A DNA stretch of 64,000 bases from Saprospiraceae bacterium (GTDB lineage: Bacteria; Bacteroidota; Bacteroidia; Chitinophagales; Saprospiraceae), in NCBI GenBank assembly GCA_016717145.1, contig JADKGD010000006.1:124001-188000 (forward strand). The letters are read 5' to 3'. Made by a program: the position numbers and the translations under genes. Numbering within the stretch: the first letter of the stretch is position 1; the number at the start of each line of letters is the position of its first letter. This document shows, in pieces, positions 10,351 through 20,744 of the stretch. The notes under the pieces are model-generated. The model worked only from the letters and a program-made list of their open reading frames with translations. It had not been told where the DNA came from and did no database searches.

Positions 10351-11416
10351 TGCAAAATCTTATTTATAATTTTCAGAAAGAATCGTCTTTCATCAAAAAA
10401 GACAGAGAAATTTTGGGCAAAAAATATGGTATCATAGATTTCATATTCCCATCCGATAAAAAGATATTAGCGCCTTTTTATTTGTTTTATCAATTGTTTT
10501 TTCTGTTTATAAAATGGTCAGAATATAAAGCCATTTTATCACAGATAGCCGGATATCACATATATCCCTTCATTACTTTCATTTTTTGGCCTTAAAACAA
10601 CATTTCATCATTCTTCATGGCACTGATTGCAACATCATTCCGGAAATAAAATATGGGAATCTTGGAAAACCTGTATTAAGGTGGTTTACTGGAGAGTCCA
10701 TTAAAAAAGCAACAATATTACTTCCTGTAAGTATTAGTTTAATTGAAAACGATTCGGATTACTATACAAAAAATGGAATACTTTTGGGTTTAAATAAGTC
10801 ATTACCCAACTTTAAGACGCCGTATAAGGTTATCAATAATGGTCTTGATTACAATGAATTCTACATAACAGAAGAAAAAAGGAATCCAAATACTTTCCTG
10901 ACTGTTGCATTTGGGCTGGAAAATGGAAAAAATTTGAAATTGAAAGGCATTGATTTAATCCTCAACTTTGCCAAAGATAATCCTGAATATGAAATTACTA
11001 TTTTAGGTTCCAATAGCATTTTCAAATATGAACATAATCTAAAAAATGTTACACTTGTCGGAAAGGTTAATCATGGTGAAATGATTAAATATTACAATAA
11101 TCACAAATATTATTTACAATTATCAATTTCAGAAAGTTTTGGGCTTTCATTGTGCGAAGCAATGCTTTGCGGTTGCATACCCATAGTAAGTAACGTAGGT
11201 ATTATGCCAACAATCATCGATAAATATGGATATGTTTTACAAAAAAGAAATCCTGTTGAATTAAATAAGCTGATACAATCACTTATCTATGAAAATAATC
11301 ATTCAATAGGCATGATTGGTGCCGAACATATAAAAACTAAATACGACATCAAACTAAGAGAAAAAGCCTTGCTTGACCTGCTTTCTCATCACCTTAACCA
11401 CACTAAGTCTCCCTGA
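10350..11416 (+). CDS. Family 1/4 glycosyltransferase (frameshifted)
   Basis: About 355 residues once a T is restored in the T6 run at 10582-10587, which joins the N-terminal Rossmann half (QIAGYHIYPFITFIF) to LALKQHFIILHGTDCN. The C-terminal half has the GT4 acceptor/donor signature: PYKVINNGLDYNEFY, then a retaining-type E-x7-E region in SESFGLSLCEAMLCGC, and IPIVSNVGIMPTII. It transfers a sugar from a nucleotide-sugar, probably into an exopolysaccharide or glycan. It is translationally coupled to the two FkbM genes (GTG start overlapping the upstream stop), so all three form one glycan operon. Confidence 0.85.
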
Positions 11417-11489
11417 TTATTTTTTCAAATCGTATCTTTTGCTAAAGTTAAATCAGTAAAAACTTCATAAGCACTGCATTTTTTTCTTC

Positions 11490-11681
11490 TTGAAAACTGG
11501 GCAGAGGTATTATCTTCCATTTTATAAGATGGAAATGTTAGATAGTGGAACAGATTATAGGAATAAACAAAAATTGCTCGGTAACGCTGACATAAAGACG
11601 ACTACACTGTACACCCAAGTGAACATCTTAGTAACCAATTCGTTAATTTGTATTGGCTTGCCGTATCTATTTAAAAATTAA
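11490..11681 (+). pseudogene. Tyrosine recombinase (integrase) C-terminal remnant
   Basis: A short open frame carries SGTDYRNKQKLLGNADIKTTTLYTQVN, matching the end of XerC/D-like or integron/phage integrases (usual form: GTDLR.IQ.LLGH.SI.TT..YTHV), including the nucleophilic Tyr; the expected LLGH histidine is Asn here. The rest of the catalytic domain is absent upstream, so this is a relic of a mobile element at the edge of the Fic-gene insertion. Confidence 0.7.
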
Positions 11682-11974
11682 TGAACAAAATAGGTAGACT
11701 TTTAGAAAATAATAATAATTTGTGTCGCAGATTAAATTGTTAGGGGCAAGCGCAGCACGACCCTGCAACATCAAACATTTGTGCTGCCAATGGTCGAAAA
11801 ATTGCCAACGCTTCGACAAATAAAAAGATGTGCAAGCCGTCACACAAAGGCACCGCTTTTACACCACGTTTAATTTTGCCCAATCGGGGTCATTGAGCCT
11901 TTTATTAAAACAACATATGCAAAAAGTCAACGAGTCAGACGAAGCCATTAAACTAAACCTTTCTAAAATCGGCT
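11682..11974. other. Non-coding junction with hairpin and possible HsdM tail
   Basis: No complete gene. There is a GTCGAA/TTCGAC stem at 11793-11817 and several TTGCCAACGC/TGTGCAAGCC-like blocks reminiscent of cassette-end DNA in other Bacteroidota, which I cannot classify. At 11917-11983 a short in-frame end (KLNLSKIGYGL, stop overlapping the Fic start) could be the last residues of a lost upstream gene, possibly a type I methylase subunit; that is tentative. The GC content is higher than the surroundings. Confidence 0.35.
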
Positions 11975-12856
11975 ATGGCTTATAACAATAAAATATCAAT
12001 ACGATTTTTTGACGACAGAGAAGTACGTGCTATTTGGGACGAAGAAAATGCCAAATGGTGGTTTTCGGTGCTGGATATTATAGCTGTATTACGAGACCAA
12101 GATGACTACAACAAAAACAGAAACTATTGGAAGTATTTAAAAGCAAAATTAAAAAAGGAAAATAAGGAGTTGGTTAGTGCTACTACCCAACTGAAATTGT
12201 TGGCAAATGATGGCAAACGCTATTTAACCGATATGCTCGATAACGAAGGCATAAAAACCTTAGGTAAAGAATTTCCAAGTAAAAAAGCCAACCGATTTAT
12301 TGAATGGTTTACCTATAGCCCGGAAAGTATAGATGGTAAAAGCAAAACCAAGGCGTATGCCCTCTTTGAGACATCTTTTGTTGACAGCATAGAAGTAGGC
12401 ACAGCCAATGGCTTACAACAAATACATGCCTATATTTTTGGTGGATTATATGATTTTGCAGGGCAAATAAGAACCAAAAACATTTCTAAAGGAGGATATA
12501 GATTTGAGTATGCACAATATTTAAACAGTACTTTGCTACACATAGACAACATGCCCGAAACCAATTTTGATGAAATTGTAGAAAAATATGTTGCTATGAA
12601 CAAAGCCCATCCATTTATGGAAGGCAATGGCAGAAGCACCCGTATATGGTTGGATTTGATGTTGAAAAAACAATTGAAATACTGTATAGATTGGAGTAAA
12701 ATAAGCAAAACCAACTACATGAATGCTATGATCATTAGTTCGGTAGATAGTAGCGTAATACATGCACTACTTAAAACGGCACTTACCACCGATATACACA
12801 GCAGAGAAATGTACATGAAAGGAATAGATTACTCATATTATTACGAAGAAAATTGA
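11975..12856 (+). CDS. Bro-N / Fic-domain protein
   Basis: 293 residues with two domains. Residues about 7-115 resemble the BRO-N domain of phage antirepressor-like proteins (REVRAIWDEENAKWWFSVLD; LKLLANDGKRYLTDMLDNEG). Residues about 130-250 are a Fic domain: GLYDFAGQIRTKNISKGGYR and the catalytic loop HPFMEGNGRSTR, with all key residues (His, Phe, acidic Glu, GNGR). Fic enzymes usually transfer AMP from ATP to a Tyr/Ser/Thr on a target protein. I see no clear inhibitory (S/T)xxxE(G/N) motif next to it and no antitoxin gene beside it. Such proteins often sit inside type I R-M loci; eroded HsdS/HsdM pieces occur at 54.8 kb. Confidence 0.9.
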   Translation: MAYNNKISIRFFDDREVRAIWDEENAKWWFSVLDIIAVLRDQDDYNKNRNYWKYLKAKLKKENKELVSATTQLKLLANDGKRYLTDMLDNEGIKTLGKEFPSKKANRFIEWFTYSPESIDGKSKTKAYALFETSFVDSIEVGTANGLQQIHAYIFGGLYDFAGQIRTKNISKGGYRFEYAQYLNSTLLHIDNMPETNFDEIVEKYVAMNKAHPFMEGNGRSTRIWLDLMLKKQLKYCIDWSKISKTNYMNAMIISSVDSSVIHALLKTALTTDIHSREMYMKGIDYSYYYEEN

Positions 12857-13026
12857 AAAACAAATAACCGAATGGGAAGCATATGAGTTGGGGCCCAATG
12901 GATAAAAACATTGGACTTGCTTTGCAAATATGTTAAAATATTAAAATATTACAATCTACTTTATTATTGAATCATACAAATCATTAATTGACTTATCTTT
13001 ACAATACTAATCACTCACTGTTCAAT

Positions 13027-13542
13027 ATGTACAAGATGCTCGTTTTTCTGATTTCCATTGTGTTGATGACCCAAAGTTGTCAGCAACAATTCTTACACAA
13101 AGATTCTAAATATCTCTCAATGGTGGGCGATATCGAATACGAAGCTACATTGGATGATATCAATTTCACTTTGTGTGATGAAAAAAAAACAAAACAATAC
13201 CACAATCTCAACGAAGAGTTGCAGTACGATGGTGAAAAGTATGCCCTGGTTAAAATATTTACCACTCAATACAAACCTACAGATGAAGCCAGAGATTCGG
13301 GTTTGGTTCGTATCCGATTTATGGTCAATTGCAAAGGTCAGACAGGACGATTTAGAATGATTAGTTCAGGGTATGACTATAAAAAAAAACAGTTTAATAA
13401 GGTGATTACAGACCAATTGATGACCATCAGTAAAAGCCTCGCAGGATGGAAAATACTTTCTGACAAAAGTGGTGCAAAGGATTACTACCAATACCTAATA
13501 TTCAAAATTAAAGATGGTCAAATCAAAGAAATATTGCCATGA
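13027..13542 (+). CDS. Putative lipoprotein with TonB-C-like domain
   Basis: About 171 residues from the ATG at 13027 (MYKMLVFLISIVLMTQSC), a lipoprotein signal with Cys after LMTQS. An in-frame TTG at 12988 and an ATG at 13036 are alternatives; the first would put non-hydrophobic sequence before the signal. The middle and end (LVRIRFMVNCKGQTGRFRM, then ITDQLMTISKSLAGWKIL and YQYLIFKIKDGQI) follow the strand-helix-strand order of a TonB C-terminal domain, seen in many exported Bacteroidota proteins. The match is by pattern only. No function can be named. Confidence 0.65.
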   Translation: MYKMLVFLISIVLMTQSCQQQFLHKDSKYLSMVGDIEYEATLDDINFTLCDEKKTKQYHNLNEELQYDGEKYALVKIFTTQYKPTDEARDSGLVRIRFMVNCKGQTGRFRMISSGYDYKKKQFNKVITDQLMTISKSLAGWKILSDKSGAKDYYQYLIFKIKDGQIKEILP

Positions 13543-13748
13543 AATGTAATTATTCTCTCATGCGAATTCCATCTTGCATTAAAAAACAGGTACTCAGAGA
13601 GTGCCAAACTAAAAATAAACGGAGAAATCCAGCGGTCTGCCTGCGGTGTGCAGGCGGGTCAAACCGATGATTGGGCTTTTAAGAATATTAGTCCTTTATC
13701 CAAATCCGCAAATCAAACAAATTCAACAACTTAGCAAAATTTAAACAT

Positions 13749-14588
13749 ATGAAAAAGTTAACTATATTTGTCATTAGCGCAATAGTCATTTTGGGTCAAA
13801 ACATAGTCGCGGCACAAAATTGTAATGTTTTCCTATATCAAAAAGATACACTCCAGTATGAAGCATGCCTTATCGCAGAAGATGCTTACCAATACTATCA
13901 GTACAGCCGGGAATACCAGGAAATACTGGACAAAGCCATTGAAAAATGTCCTTATTTCTCCTTTGCTTATCGCAATAAGTCCACAGCGTATCTCAAAAGT
14001 GGCGATTTTATCACTTGGAAATATCTGATAGATAAAGCTGTAAAATATGACTTCCGTGAAAATATTGGCTATCGCGGCTGGTGCAAATTTCAGTTTTTCA
14101 GAGATTATCAAGGAGCTATCGACGATATAGAGTCACTCGAAGCCGTCTCCAAAGGAAATATAGGATACTCCGCCGGTGGACATTATCATCTGAAGGTGGC
14201 AAAAGCACTTTGCTATAAACAATTGGGAAACGTAAATAAAGCCATCTCTATCATGGAGCAATATATGGGGGATACCACCTATCAAATTTCCGTTTTCGAT
14301 CATTTACACCTGGGCGTCATGTATCTGGAAATAGGAGCAAACGAAAAAGCCATCAATCAGTTTAATCTCCAAAGCATTCAAAACAACCTGGCCGAAAACC
14401 AATATTACTTAGCCCTTTGCCATCAAAAGATGGGCAATACAACTTTTTTTTCTGAACATATCACTAAAGCCAAAGATATGTATTTAAGAAACCAAAAGAT
14501 GATATTTCACTATACAGAACCTATAGACAGAGTTTATCTGGAAGAGATCAATCAAGCAATGGTAGTGCCGGAGGATGATAATAAATAG
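13749..14588 (+). CDS. Exported TPR-like protein
   Basis: 279 residues with a signal peptide (MKKLTIFVISAIVILGQNIV, cleavage near AAQNC). The mature part is helical with TPR-like repeats (CPYFSFAYRNKSTAYLKSGD; ALCYKQLGNVNKAISIMEQY; HLGVMYLEIGANEKAINQFN; YYLALCHQKMGNTTFFSEHI). It probably acts as a periplasmic protein-interaction scaffold. The gap of about 200 bases before it holds a GCCTGC/GCAGGC hairpin (13639-13655), so co-transcription with the gene upstream is uncertain. Confidence 0.8.
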   Translation: MKKLTIFVISAIVILGQNIVAAQNCNVFLYQKDTLQYEACLIAEDAYQYYQYSREYQEILDKAIEKCPYFSFAYRNKSTAYLKSGDFITWKYLIDKAVKYDFRENIGYRGWCKFQFFRDYQGAIDDIESLEAVSKGNIGYSAGGHYHLKVAKALCYKQLGNVNKAISIMEQYMGDTTYQISVFDHLHLGVMYLEIGANEKAINQFNLQSIQNNLAENQYYLALCHQKMGNTTFFSEHITKAKDMYLRNQKMIFHYTEPIDRVYLEEINQAMVVPEDDNK

Positions 14589-14661
14589 TTGATGAAAGTT
14601 GTGGACAAGTCGAACTTTTCTTTATAACTTAGATTCAAGTGGCTAATGCAACTTTTTGGAG

Positions 14662-14916
14662 TTAAACCCAGAATACGCATTAGAAATGAACTACATGAAA
14701 ATCTGACTTCATATTTGTCATCGTTCTCAATTTTATTGATAGTATTCATATGTCACGAACAGCCTTCACTATGCTGAAACAAGTTTGTCTCAGTAAAATC
14801 CTAAAATGATATATCATTTTTGACGGATTTCATGAGCAATACCAACTATTTTGCCTGTCTGCCTTTGGAAGGTCATATTCCCATTCGAATAAAGTCCAAT
14901 GCGTAATCTGGGTTAA
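14662..14916. repeat. MITE-like element with TTAAACCC-type inverted ends
   Basis: The left end TTAAACCCAGAATACGCATT and the right end AATGCGTAATCTGGGTTAA are imperfect inverted repeats. Inside is a block shared with 54.6 and 60.4 kb (ACATGAAAATCTGACTTC..TTTGTCAT at about 14692-14721) and an 18-bp palindrome (AAAATGATATATCATTTT). It encodes nothing convincing. The element fills most of the gap between the TPR gene and the hybrid regulator; the rest holds only the hairpin at 15000. Confidence 0.6.
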
Positions 14917-14999
14917 AAAAAATCATAATAAAAAATAGGAGTCTATAGGTCTGTGAAGTATTTTGTAGGATTTTTGAGATAAAAAACGAACTACATTGC

Positions 15000-15023
15000 A
15001 AGCCTAACGGCTTCAATTTTTTT
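15000..15023 (+). terminator. Short hairpin plus T-tract
   Basis: AAGCC-TAAC-GGCTT followed by CAA and seven T. The stem is only 5 bp, but the layout is that of an intrinsic terminator for plus-strand transcripts arriving from the TPR gene; the hybrid regulator on the minus strand ends about 70 bases away. Confidence 0.4.
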
Positions 15024-15090
15024 AAGGATCTATATACTGGTCAAATGTAGTAACTCATTCTTAGCGCAATAGCATACTTAGACAATTATT

Positions 15091-18000
15091 TTAAACCTTC
15101 GGGTCATTTCTATACGCTTGAGGTGTAACGCCATATTCCTGTCTGAATACTTTGCCAAAATAACTGGCATCGTTAAAACCGCAAATTGAAGATACATTGG
15201 CGATGGATTCATTAGTCGTTTTTAATAACTCTTTAGCTTTCTGCATCCTTAAAATACGAATGAATAGGTTAGGAGAATAACCTGTCAGCGCGCTCAACTT
15301 TCTGTGGACTTGTGAGTGGCTCATAAAAATGTTTTTTGATAACTGCTCGACACTAAAATTTTCGTCGCTGATATTTTTTTCTATTTCTTCACGCACTTTT
15401 TTAACAAAACCATCTTCTATAATTGAAATTTCTTTTGATGCTTGTCCGTCTTCTCTATTTTCAGTTTCAAACGACTGATTGTTTAGTGGTTTCTGAAGAC
15501 CGGCAATTTTGGAGTAAACGTTTTGCAGTAACTTTCTTTGTTCAAGTAGTTTTTTTATCCTGATTTTCAATTCTTCTTTATAAAAAGGTTTTTCAAGATA
15601 AGCATCAGCCCCATGTTCTAATCCTTCCAATTTGCTTTCCATATCGGCTTTTGCCGTCAGCATAATGATTGGAATGTGACTTGTTCGTTCATCTTTGCGT
15701 AAACGCCGACTCATTTCAAAACCATCAACAAAAGGCATCATTACATCTGTTATGATCAAATCCGGAATCAGCTCGCACGCAATATCAAAACCTTCACGAC
15801 CATCTTTACCTACAGCTAGTCTGTACTCGGTCAGGCAACTTGCTGTATAAGCGACCACATCGGCATTGTCTTCTACCAGTAATATCAACTCCTCTCTTTC
15901 ATTAAGCGGTGGGTATCCAACATCTTTTGGTGGTTCATAATATGCAACATTAGATTGAGTGCTATCATCTATATTTTGATTTTCGTTAGTTGTTTGATTA
16001 TCAGGGACAATCATCATAGGCAATGTTATAGTAAATTCTGTACCCTTCCTTGCACCTACAGGAGGACTTTTTACGTCAATGGTCCCGTTCATAAGCTGGA
16101 TTAATTCTTTTGTCAATGCCAATCCAATACCAGTTCCCTCCGCCTTTCTGGTAAGACTATTATCTACCTGATAAAATCTATCGAAAATATGCAGTATCTG
16201 GTCTTCCGGGATGCCAATTCCTGTATCTTTAATTTTTACAACGAGCCATTTACTTTTTGTGACGGCATCATTTTCTGATGTGGAAATGGAAATGTATATA
16301 TTAGCTTTTTCTGTTGTAAATTTCAGGGCATTTGATAAAAGGTTTGAAAAATCTGCCGTAATTTTTCAGCGTCATATTTTGTATGCAAATTGTCTAATGA
16401 TGCAAGATAATGCAATTGTTTTCCCTGACTTTCGGCCATAGAGTGGAAAGATTCTACAATATATCTTAAAAATTGGATTATATCTCCTGCCACCAAATGC
16501 AATTCCATTTTCCCTGCTTCCAGTTTAGATAGATCAAGCATTTCATTGACCAGATTCAACAAATTTTTTCCATTGCGCTCAATCATATCCATACCATTGT
16601 CAAAATGTTCTTTTGGTGCACTTTTTATTTGCTGTACCATACCCATTATCACGGTTAATGGCGTGCGAAACTCATGGGTTATATTGGTATAAAGTTGGGT
16701 TTTTATAGAATCCAACTCCTTAATCCTTTTAGCTTCATTTTGTTCCAGTATCAGTTGAGATTCCATTTTTGTTTTATTCAATCTATAATATATATAGGTT
16801 CGGGCTACAAAACCAATCATCAGAATATAAGCAAGATAAGCCCACCAAGTTGCCCACCATGGTGGTAATACAATAATATTCAATTCAGTACTTTTTTCAT
16901 TCCATACACCTTGACTATTACTTCCCTGGACTCTGAATACATACTTACCATCAGGAAGATGGAGATAAGTCGCCGTGCGTCTGGTGTCGCTTTGAATCCA
17001 TTCTTTATCTATTCCCTCAAGTTGATATCGATATTTATTCTGTCCAGGATTTGTAAAGTCGAGAGATGAAAACTCCAGGGTAAGGATATCTTGCAAATGG
17101 TTTAAAGTTATAGATTTTGCATACTCGATGGTTTCATTAAGGACACCTGTTTTATCATTTGGTGAAACAACATTATTACCTACCAAAATTTTAGTAAAAT
17201 ACACGTTGGGTATAAAGCCATTTTGTAATACGTCGGCAGGATCAAAAATATTTAATCCATTCACGCCACCAAATGCCAGATGGCCATTTGGTAATTTTGC
17301 ATATGCTCCGGTATTAAATTCATCATCCTGCAGACCTTCTTTTTTAGTGAAATTGCGAAAGCTAAAATCGATATTGCCTTTATTTTTTTGAATCATCAAA
17401 CAAAAAATTCCTTTATTGGTACTTCCCCAGATATTTCCTGCTTTGTCAGTAAGTAAACCATAAACTACATTATCCGGTAACCCATCTTTGAATGAAATAT
17501 GCAAAAAATCTCCGCTAATTTTATCTAAACGATTTATCCCACCGCCTTTTGTAGATATCCATAAATATTTGTCCGGTTCATTTGGATCATCTAAAAAACT
17601 AGTTATATGATTATAAATCAGTGAATTTCGGTTATTAGGATTGTTATAGAACCAAATGACTTCTGAAGAAAATACGTTATTTCGGTTGATTTTAACTTTT
17701 GCAAAACCAGATTCTGTCCCTACCCAAAATATGTCACCCTTATCCTCAAACAGAGCTGTACAAATTAACTTCGAACCGTCTTGATTTATGGTAAAACTAT
17801 CCAGTTTTTCTGTTTGTGTATTTAATAAAGTGATTTGACCATCCAAGCCGGGAAACCATATGCAACCATAGTTATCCTCGATAAATGGTTGTTTTTTGCC
17901 AAATGTCTGATGTACATTGATGCGGTTAAGAGCCAAAATTTCATTAGTTGCAGGCTTATATCTAAAGTAACCTTTGTTATCACTTTTAATATAAAACTCA

Positions 18001-19202
18001 TTTGTTTTTGAAATGATAATGTTGTCAATCTGACTGACATGAATTTTTTTAAATACATCTTCATCCACTATTTTATCTCCTTTTAATTTCATCCATGGAT
18101 ATCCAAAATCGACACAAAAAATCTCATTATCAGATAAAGGCTTTATTAACCTTATACTATTCCCTTTTGCCAGTGTTTTAAATTTGTTTTCAATCGTTTG
18201 GTATTTTCGGAGGCCATAGCCTACAGTACCAGTCCATAATATACCGGATTTATCAATGATAAATGGATAGATAATTCTAGTGGTCTTTATAATTGGGAGC
18301 ACTTCGTTCCAATTGGTCAATTTGTTTTTTTCCCACCGGGTGATGTCGTAAAAGTACAATTCTCGATGATGCAATTCCCATAATGAACTATTGGGTCTGA
18401 ATAGAATATTACCTTCCGGCATTTTGTCCGTGTCAAACAAAGGAATTATTTTTTTACCATCATCCAAAAAAAGATTGCTGTTAATCATCACACTACCATC
18501 TTCATCCAGGTATCCATTGTTATATAATTTTCCATTAACAATTGGATTAAAACTAATCTTTTGATCATTAAACTCAAATACAGACCCGTCCATCCCACCA
18601 ATAAAAATCCTATCATTTTTATCTTTCCCAATGCCATACACTTCAGTATTATGTGGCATTTTAAATTTCGCAATTACAGGCGAAGTATTATTTGTAAAAA
18701 AATCATCCGGTAACGTAATGATATTCAATCCATTACCCACAGTGGCTATCAACATCCTGCCATCTGACAACTCTTCTATCGCTCTGATATTATTTCCGGA
18801 TATACTATTGGCATTTGTCACACTGTTTACTAATCTGTGAAAAACACCCTTCTTTTTATCATAAATATTTAAACCTGAATTTTCAGTACCTGCCCAAATT
18901 CTTCCTTTACTATCTTCAAACAACCTTACAACGGTATTATAGCTAAGACTGGAATTATTAAATGGATCATTGGTAAATACTTTAAATTCATAGCCATCAT
19001 ATCTGTTTAAAGCATCTTTGGTAGCTATCCAAATAAAACCTTCTTTATCCTGCAACATATCAAATACCATACCCTGAGATAGTCCATCAGTTGTAGTAAG
19101 GCTTTCAAATTTGAATTGGCTGTAAGAATTAAAGCAACCAAAGAGACAAAACCCTAAACAATAATAAAACAAGATTCTTGACTTTTTGACATACAGCTTC
19201 AT
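15091..19202 (-). CDS. Hybrid two-component system regulator (HTCS), frameshifted
   Basis: About 1370 residues in one chain once a base is restored in the A5 run at 16347-16351. Order: signal peptide, double Reg_prop propeller (residues 30-700; QDKEGFIWIATKDALNRYDG), Y_Y_Y domain (LPDGKYVFRVQGSNSQGVW), membrane helix (WWAYLAYILMIGFVARTYIY), HisKA with the phospho-His in YTNITHEFRTPLTVI, HATPase across the break (QIF then SNLLSNALKF, and GTGIGLALTKEL), a receiver (LLVEDNADVVAYT; Asp in LIITDVMMPFVDG) and an AraC HTH at the end. HTCS proteins usually sense glycans or breakdown products and activate neighbouring genes. The divergent exported protein at 19458 is a candidate target (inference). 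Confidence 0.93.
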
Positions 19203-19457
19203 AAGGTAAAAGTAAAGTAAAGACTATTAATATCATAAGCCAAATCAAGGCTATTTTTTACTTATAATAAGAAATGATGAATTTTTACCTTCAATGCTGA
19301 ATTTTTACTACAAAACGCTTAATTTATCATGTATAATGCGAATTTTATACCAACAACATTGCTTGATTTGTTCTTTACTTTGTCGTATACATTCAATAAA
19401 AAAAAAGGGGAAGCCGAAAACCTGTAAGAGTAGGCATAACTTAAAAAGTATTTTAAA

Positions 19458-20195
19458 ATGAAACAAAAAATTAATGCATTCCTTATCTTTCTTATGACAA
19501 TGATTGTCCCATTCCTAGGTACCAGTCAAACCAAAAATGTAGTCACTGCACATCGGGTATTTCCAAAAATTGACAAAGTGCTGGAATTCGAAAAAGCATT
19601 AGCAGCACATGCTCAAAAGTATCATACAGGTGATGTAAAGTGGAGGGTTTTTGCTATTCAATCCGGTCCTGACGCAGGAGGTTATCACATCACAGAAGGA
19701 CCAAATAGCTGGGAAGGACTGGACACCAGGGGCAATCTTGGTGAAGAGCATAACATCGATTGGAATAAAAATGTGGCTATGTATCTTACAGAAAGACAAT
19801 CGGTCGGCTATTCTGTGTATATAGATTCATTAAGTACGGTTGCTCTGGGTGATTTTTCTGATAAAATCAATATTGCACATGTATACCCCAAAATAGGACA
19901 GGGAGATAATGTCGTAAGTATGATTAAAAGATTAAGAAAAACATGGGCTGCCAGTGGTGTGACTGTAGCCGTATATTACGCCTCTTCGTCCGGTCCTGCA
20001 CAATATACCCTTGTGACAAGGTATAAGCAAGGACTAAAGGAAAAAGCTGACGATTTCCGCAAACCGTTTAAGATGAGATTTGAAGCAGCAAACGGAGAAG
20101 GTTCTTTAGCACAATATAGTAAAGACGCTGCTGAATTTGTTGATCAAAATTGGAATGAATTGTTGTTTATCCGTAAAGATCTTAGTTCAAAATAG
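19458..20195 (+). CDS. Exported protein with two ABM-like repeats
   Basis: 245 residues with a signal peptide (MKQKINAFLIFLMTMIV, cleavage near GTSQT). Two related halves, each starting with a strand followed by a helix (VVTAHRVFPKIDKVLEFEKA and NIAHVYPKIGQGDNVVSMIK), with a second strand group (WRVFAIQSGPDAGGYHI and VAVYYASSSGPAQYTLVTRY), resemble a tandem dimeric alpha/beta-barrel as in antibiotic-monooxygenase-like proteins. I do not recognise a named family and no catalytic residues can be assigned. It is transcribed divergently from the HTCS gene 255 bases away and followed by a clear terminator. Confidence 0.75.
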   Translation: MKQKINAFLIFLMTMIVPFLGTSQTKNVVTAHRVFPKIDKVLEFEKALAAHAQKYHTGDVKWRVFAIQSGPDAGGYHITEGPNSWEGLDTRGNLGEEHNIDWNKNVAMYLTERQSVGYSVYIDSLSTVALGDFSDKINIAHVYPKIGQGDNVVSMIKRLRKTWAASGVTVAVYYASSSGPAQYTLVTRYKQGLKEKADDFRKPFKMRFEAANGEGSLAQYSKDAAEFVDQNWNELLFIRKDLSSK

Positions 20196-20259
20196 GTATA
20201 AAATATACCTATTTCAGAAACCAAAATTATATTAAAAACTTTTGTTAGTATTTAAATCT

Positions 20260-20298
20260 TCTCTTCCATTTAAAAAGGTATTTGGAAGAGAGATTTTT
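20260..20298 (+). terminator. Intrinsic terminator
   Basis: TCTCTTCCA pairs perfectly with TGGAAGAGA across a 14-base loop, followed by GATTTTTATTT. It lies 65 bases after the stop of the exported protein at 19458-20195. Confidence 0.7.
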
Positions 20299-20345
20299 AT
20301 TTCGAGAGGTAAATTGAATAACCCCAAATCATCTGGAGGAGTCAC

Positions 20346-20662
20346 TAAACCCGAAATATGCACTAGAAAATCTATTCCGGCATGAAATGCCTTCAAGGGG
20401 GTTTCTCGCCCCAGTGGTGACTGGTTTACTCACGAAACCTATTTTATTGGCATCCAAGCCTCATAACGAAGTCTAGCATCGGGTTAACCATATGCACTAG
20501 AAAATCTATTCCGGCATGAAATGCCTTCAAAATAAGTCTCCGCCATGGCGGATCGATTTCCTTCGCTCACCATAGTGGTGACTATGGTTTACTCACGAAA
20601 TCACTTATTTTATTGGCATTCCAAGCCTCATAACGAAGTTCTAATGCATAAATCGGGTTAAA
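20346..20662. repeat. Two tandem palindromic units with TTAACCC-type ends
   Basis: Two copies of a 140-175 base unit: each begins ATATGCACTAGAAAATCTAT and runs through GGCATGAAATGCC (a perfect hairpin) to CAAGCCTCATAACGAAG and an end TCGGGTTAA. The outer ends (TAAACCCGAAATATGCACTA and TAATGCATAAATCGGGTTAA) are inverted repeats of the motif found at 14.7 and 63.1 kb. The second unit carries an extra GTGGTGACTATGG segment. Non-coding; it fills the gap between two convergent genes. Confidence 0.7.
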
Positions 20663-20744
20663 CTGGCTCCTCCTTTTTTAATCTCTCTTTAATTATGAAA
20701 ACCAAATGACACACTTTCTACAAACTATTGTACATTTTGCAAAA

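Noticed and set aside
14552..14749. Minus-strand frame of 65 codons
   Set aside because: Overlaps the end of the TPR gene and the repeat element.
16323..16352. Programmed frameshift in the HTCS gene
   Set aside because: Similar single-base breaks occur in many unrelated genes here, with no shared slippery signal.
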